Shown here: positions 63,535-64,000 of the stretch, in pieces
Position numbering within the stretch: the first letter of the stretch is position 1
How the letters are laid out: every line of letters begins with the position of its first letter
Assembly: GCF_020386615.1 (NCBI RefSeq)
Contig: NZ_CP077769.1
Location: forward strand, 1,550,001 to 1,614,000
Reading direction: 5' to 3'
Length of the DNA: 64,000 bases
Source: Chitinophaga pendula
GTDB lineage: Bacteria; Bacteroidota; Bacteroidia; Chitinophagales; Chitinophagaceae
Notes under the pieces: generated by a model
Told to the model about the DNA's origin: nothing
Seen by the model: only the letters and a program-made list of their open reading frames with translations
The model's database searches: none
Made by a program: the position numbers and the translations under genes

Positions 63535-64000
63535 TTACAAGATACTTGACCGCCCTCATAGGCATAGGCTGCCTGCACGCGCAGGCCCAGCAACCAGATA
63601 GGCAAAAGTTCCCGGATGTACTCGATATCCGACACCAGGTAAAAGATACCAATAACACCGTTGCTGGTTTTTTCGCCGACCAGGGCGCCTGGCACGCCTA
63701 CGCACTGCCAGCTCGTGAAGAAGATAATGGAGCCTTCGTCGGCCCCCTCATCATGGACATGCAGGGGCGCTGGCTGGGCCATAACACCGCCCGCTTGCGC
63801 ATATTCGAAAACGAGAGAGAATTGCCCATGTCCGCCATCACCGTGCATTATTACCCGGGAATACTCGTACAGACCTGGCAACTGCCGGGCCTGCAGGTAA
63901 ACATGCAACTGCTGTATAGCAATAAAAACACAGCCGTCATACAAGCGACGATAAAGAATACAGCCAAACAATCGCGCACCCTCGACCTGCAATGGTCGGC
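63525..64000 (+). CDS. GH63 (YgjK-like) glycosidase, cut by window edge
   Basis: The frame is open from ATG 63525 to the window end (158 residues shown). Signal peptide MRIITRYLTALIGIGCLHAQ then AQQ. The N-terminal domain FFADQGAWHAYALPAREEDNGAFVGPLIM...ARLRIFENERELPMSAITVHYYPGILVQTWQLPGLQVNMQL matches the beta-sandwich of the E. coli YgjK alpha-glucosidase (FFDLGAWHGHLLP...LTVWQDG...YSIPGALVQKL). It overlaps the GH2 end by 10 bp and belongs to the same PUL. The catalytic domain is beyond the window. Confidence 0.8.
   Translation, partial: MRIITRYLTALIGIGCLHAQAQQPDRQKFPDVLDIRHQVKDTNNTVAGFFADQGAWHAYALPAREEDNGAFVGPLIMDMQGRWLGHNTARLRIFENERELPMSAITVHYYPGILVQTWQLPGLQVNMQLLYSNKNTAVIQATIKNTAKQSRTLDLQWS

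Noticed and set aside
1..64000. tRNA, rRNA, insertion sequences, phage or integrase genes
   Set aside because: I looked on both strands for tRNA T-loop motifs, transposase or integrase motifs and long terminal inverted repeats and saw none that held up.

Overview
The window looks like a chromosomal segment of a soil-type member of the Bacteroidota, most probably family Chitinophagaceae (Chitinophaga-like). The evidence is a SusC/SusD pair behind an ECF sigma/FecR pair, a C-terminal secretion-sorting (T9SS) tail on a GH81 enzyme, promoters of the Bacteroidota type (TTTG, about 20 bp, TAnnTTTG) and many CKK-type lipoproteins. I see no tRNA, rRNA, IS element, integrase, CRISPR array or phage gene.

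Layout. 1-16.9 kb is housekeeping and signalling: a NarL/LuxR-type response regulator cut by the left edge, clpB, guanine deaminase, two adjacent ECF sigma/zinc-finger anti-sigma pairs, an NlpC/P60 hydrolase, a half-size TauE/SafE protein with inorganic pyrophosphatase, phoH, purE, a six-PAS histidine kinase overlapping its receiver-only partner, rpe and a TPR lipoprotein. 16.9-21.9 kb is a thrA-thrB-thrC operon preceded by a Thr/Ile-rich leader peptide and its own promoter.

22-34 kb holds two tyrosine-catabolism genes, homogentisate 1,2-dioxygenase and 4-hydroxyphenylpyruvate dioxygenase, about 10 kb apart. Each is preceded by a short leader ORF, and the two leaders share the core KYYFLxATLAM. 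Between them lie an aldo/keto reductase, an exported acetolactate decarboxylase, a large GH81 beta-1,3-glucanase and an S9 peptidase. 34-43 kb has a small membrane protein, an L,D-transpeptidase, an operon of a gamma-type small subunit plus two tandem iron-sulfur GMC dehydrogenases, and a GH35 beta-galactosidase. 43-53.5 kb carries a PhoD-like phosphatase, a DoxX/azoreductase/HxlR quinone-stress module with a 22-bp perfect palindrome, several exported or lipoproteins, a CBS protein, a monofunctional aspartokinase and fructose-1,6-bisphosphatase. 53.5-64 kb is a polysaccharide utilization locus: sigma, FecR, SusC, SusD, GH2 and a GH63 (YgjK-like) enzyme cut by the right edge.

The most unusual items are (i) the paired Tyr-containing leader peptides, conserved by synonymous changes and so probably read as peptides, (ii) a 16-unit array of 11-bp TATA-phased repeats between the thr operon and hmgA, with a 4-unit relative at 48.5 kb, each array lying near the same 19-bp motif, and (iii) an apparently circularly permuted discoidin domain inserted in the GH81 enzyme.
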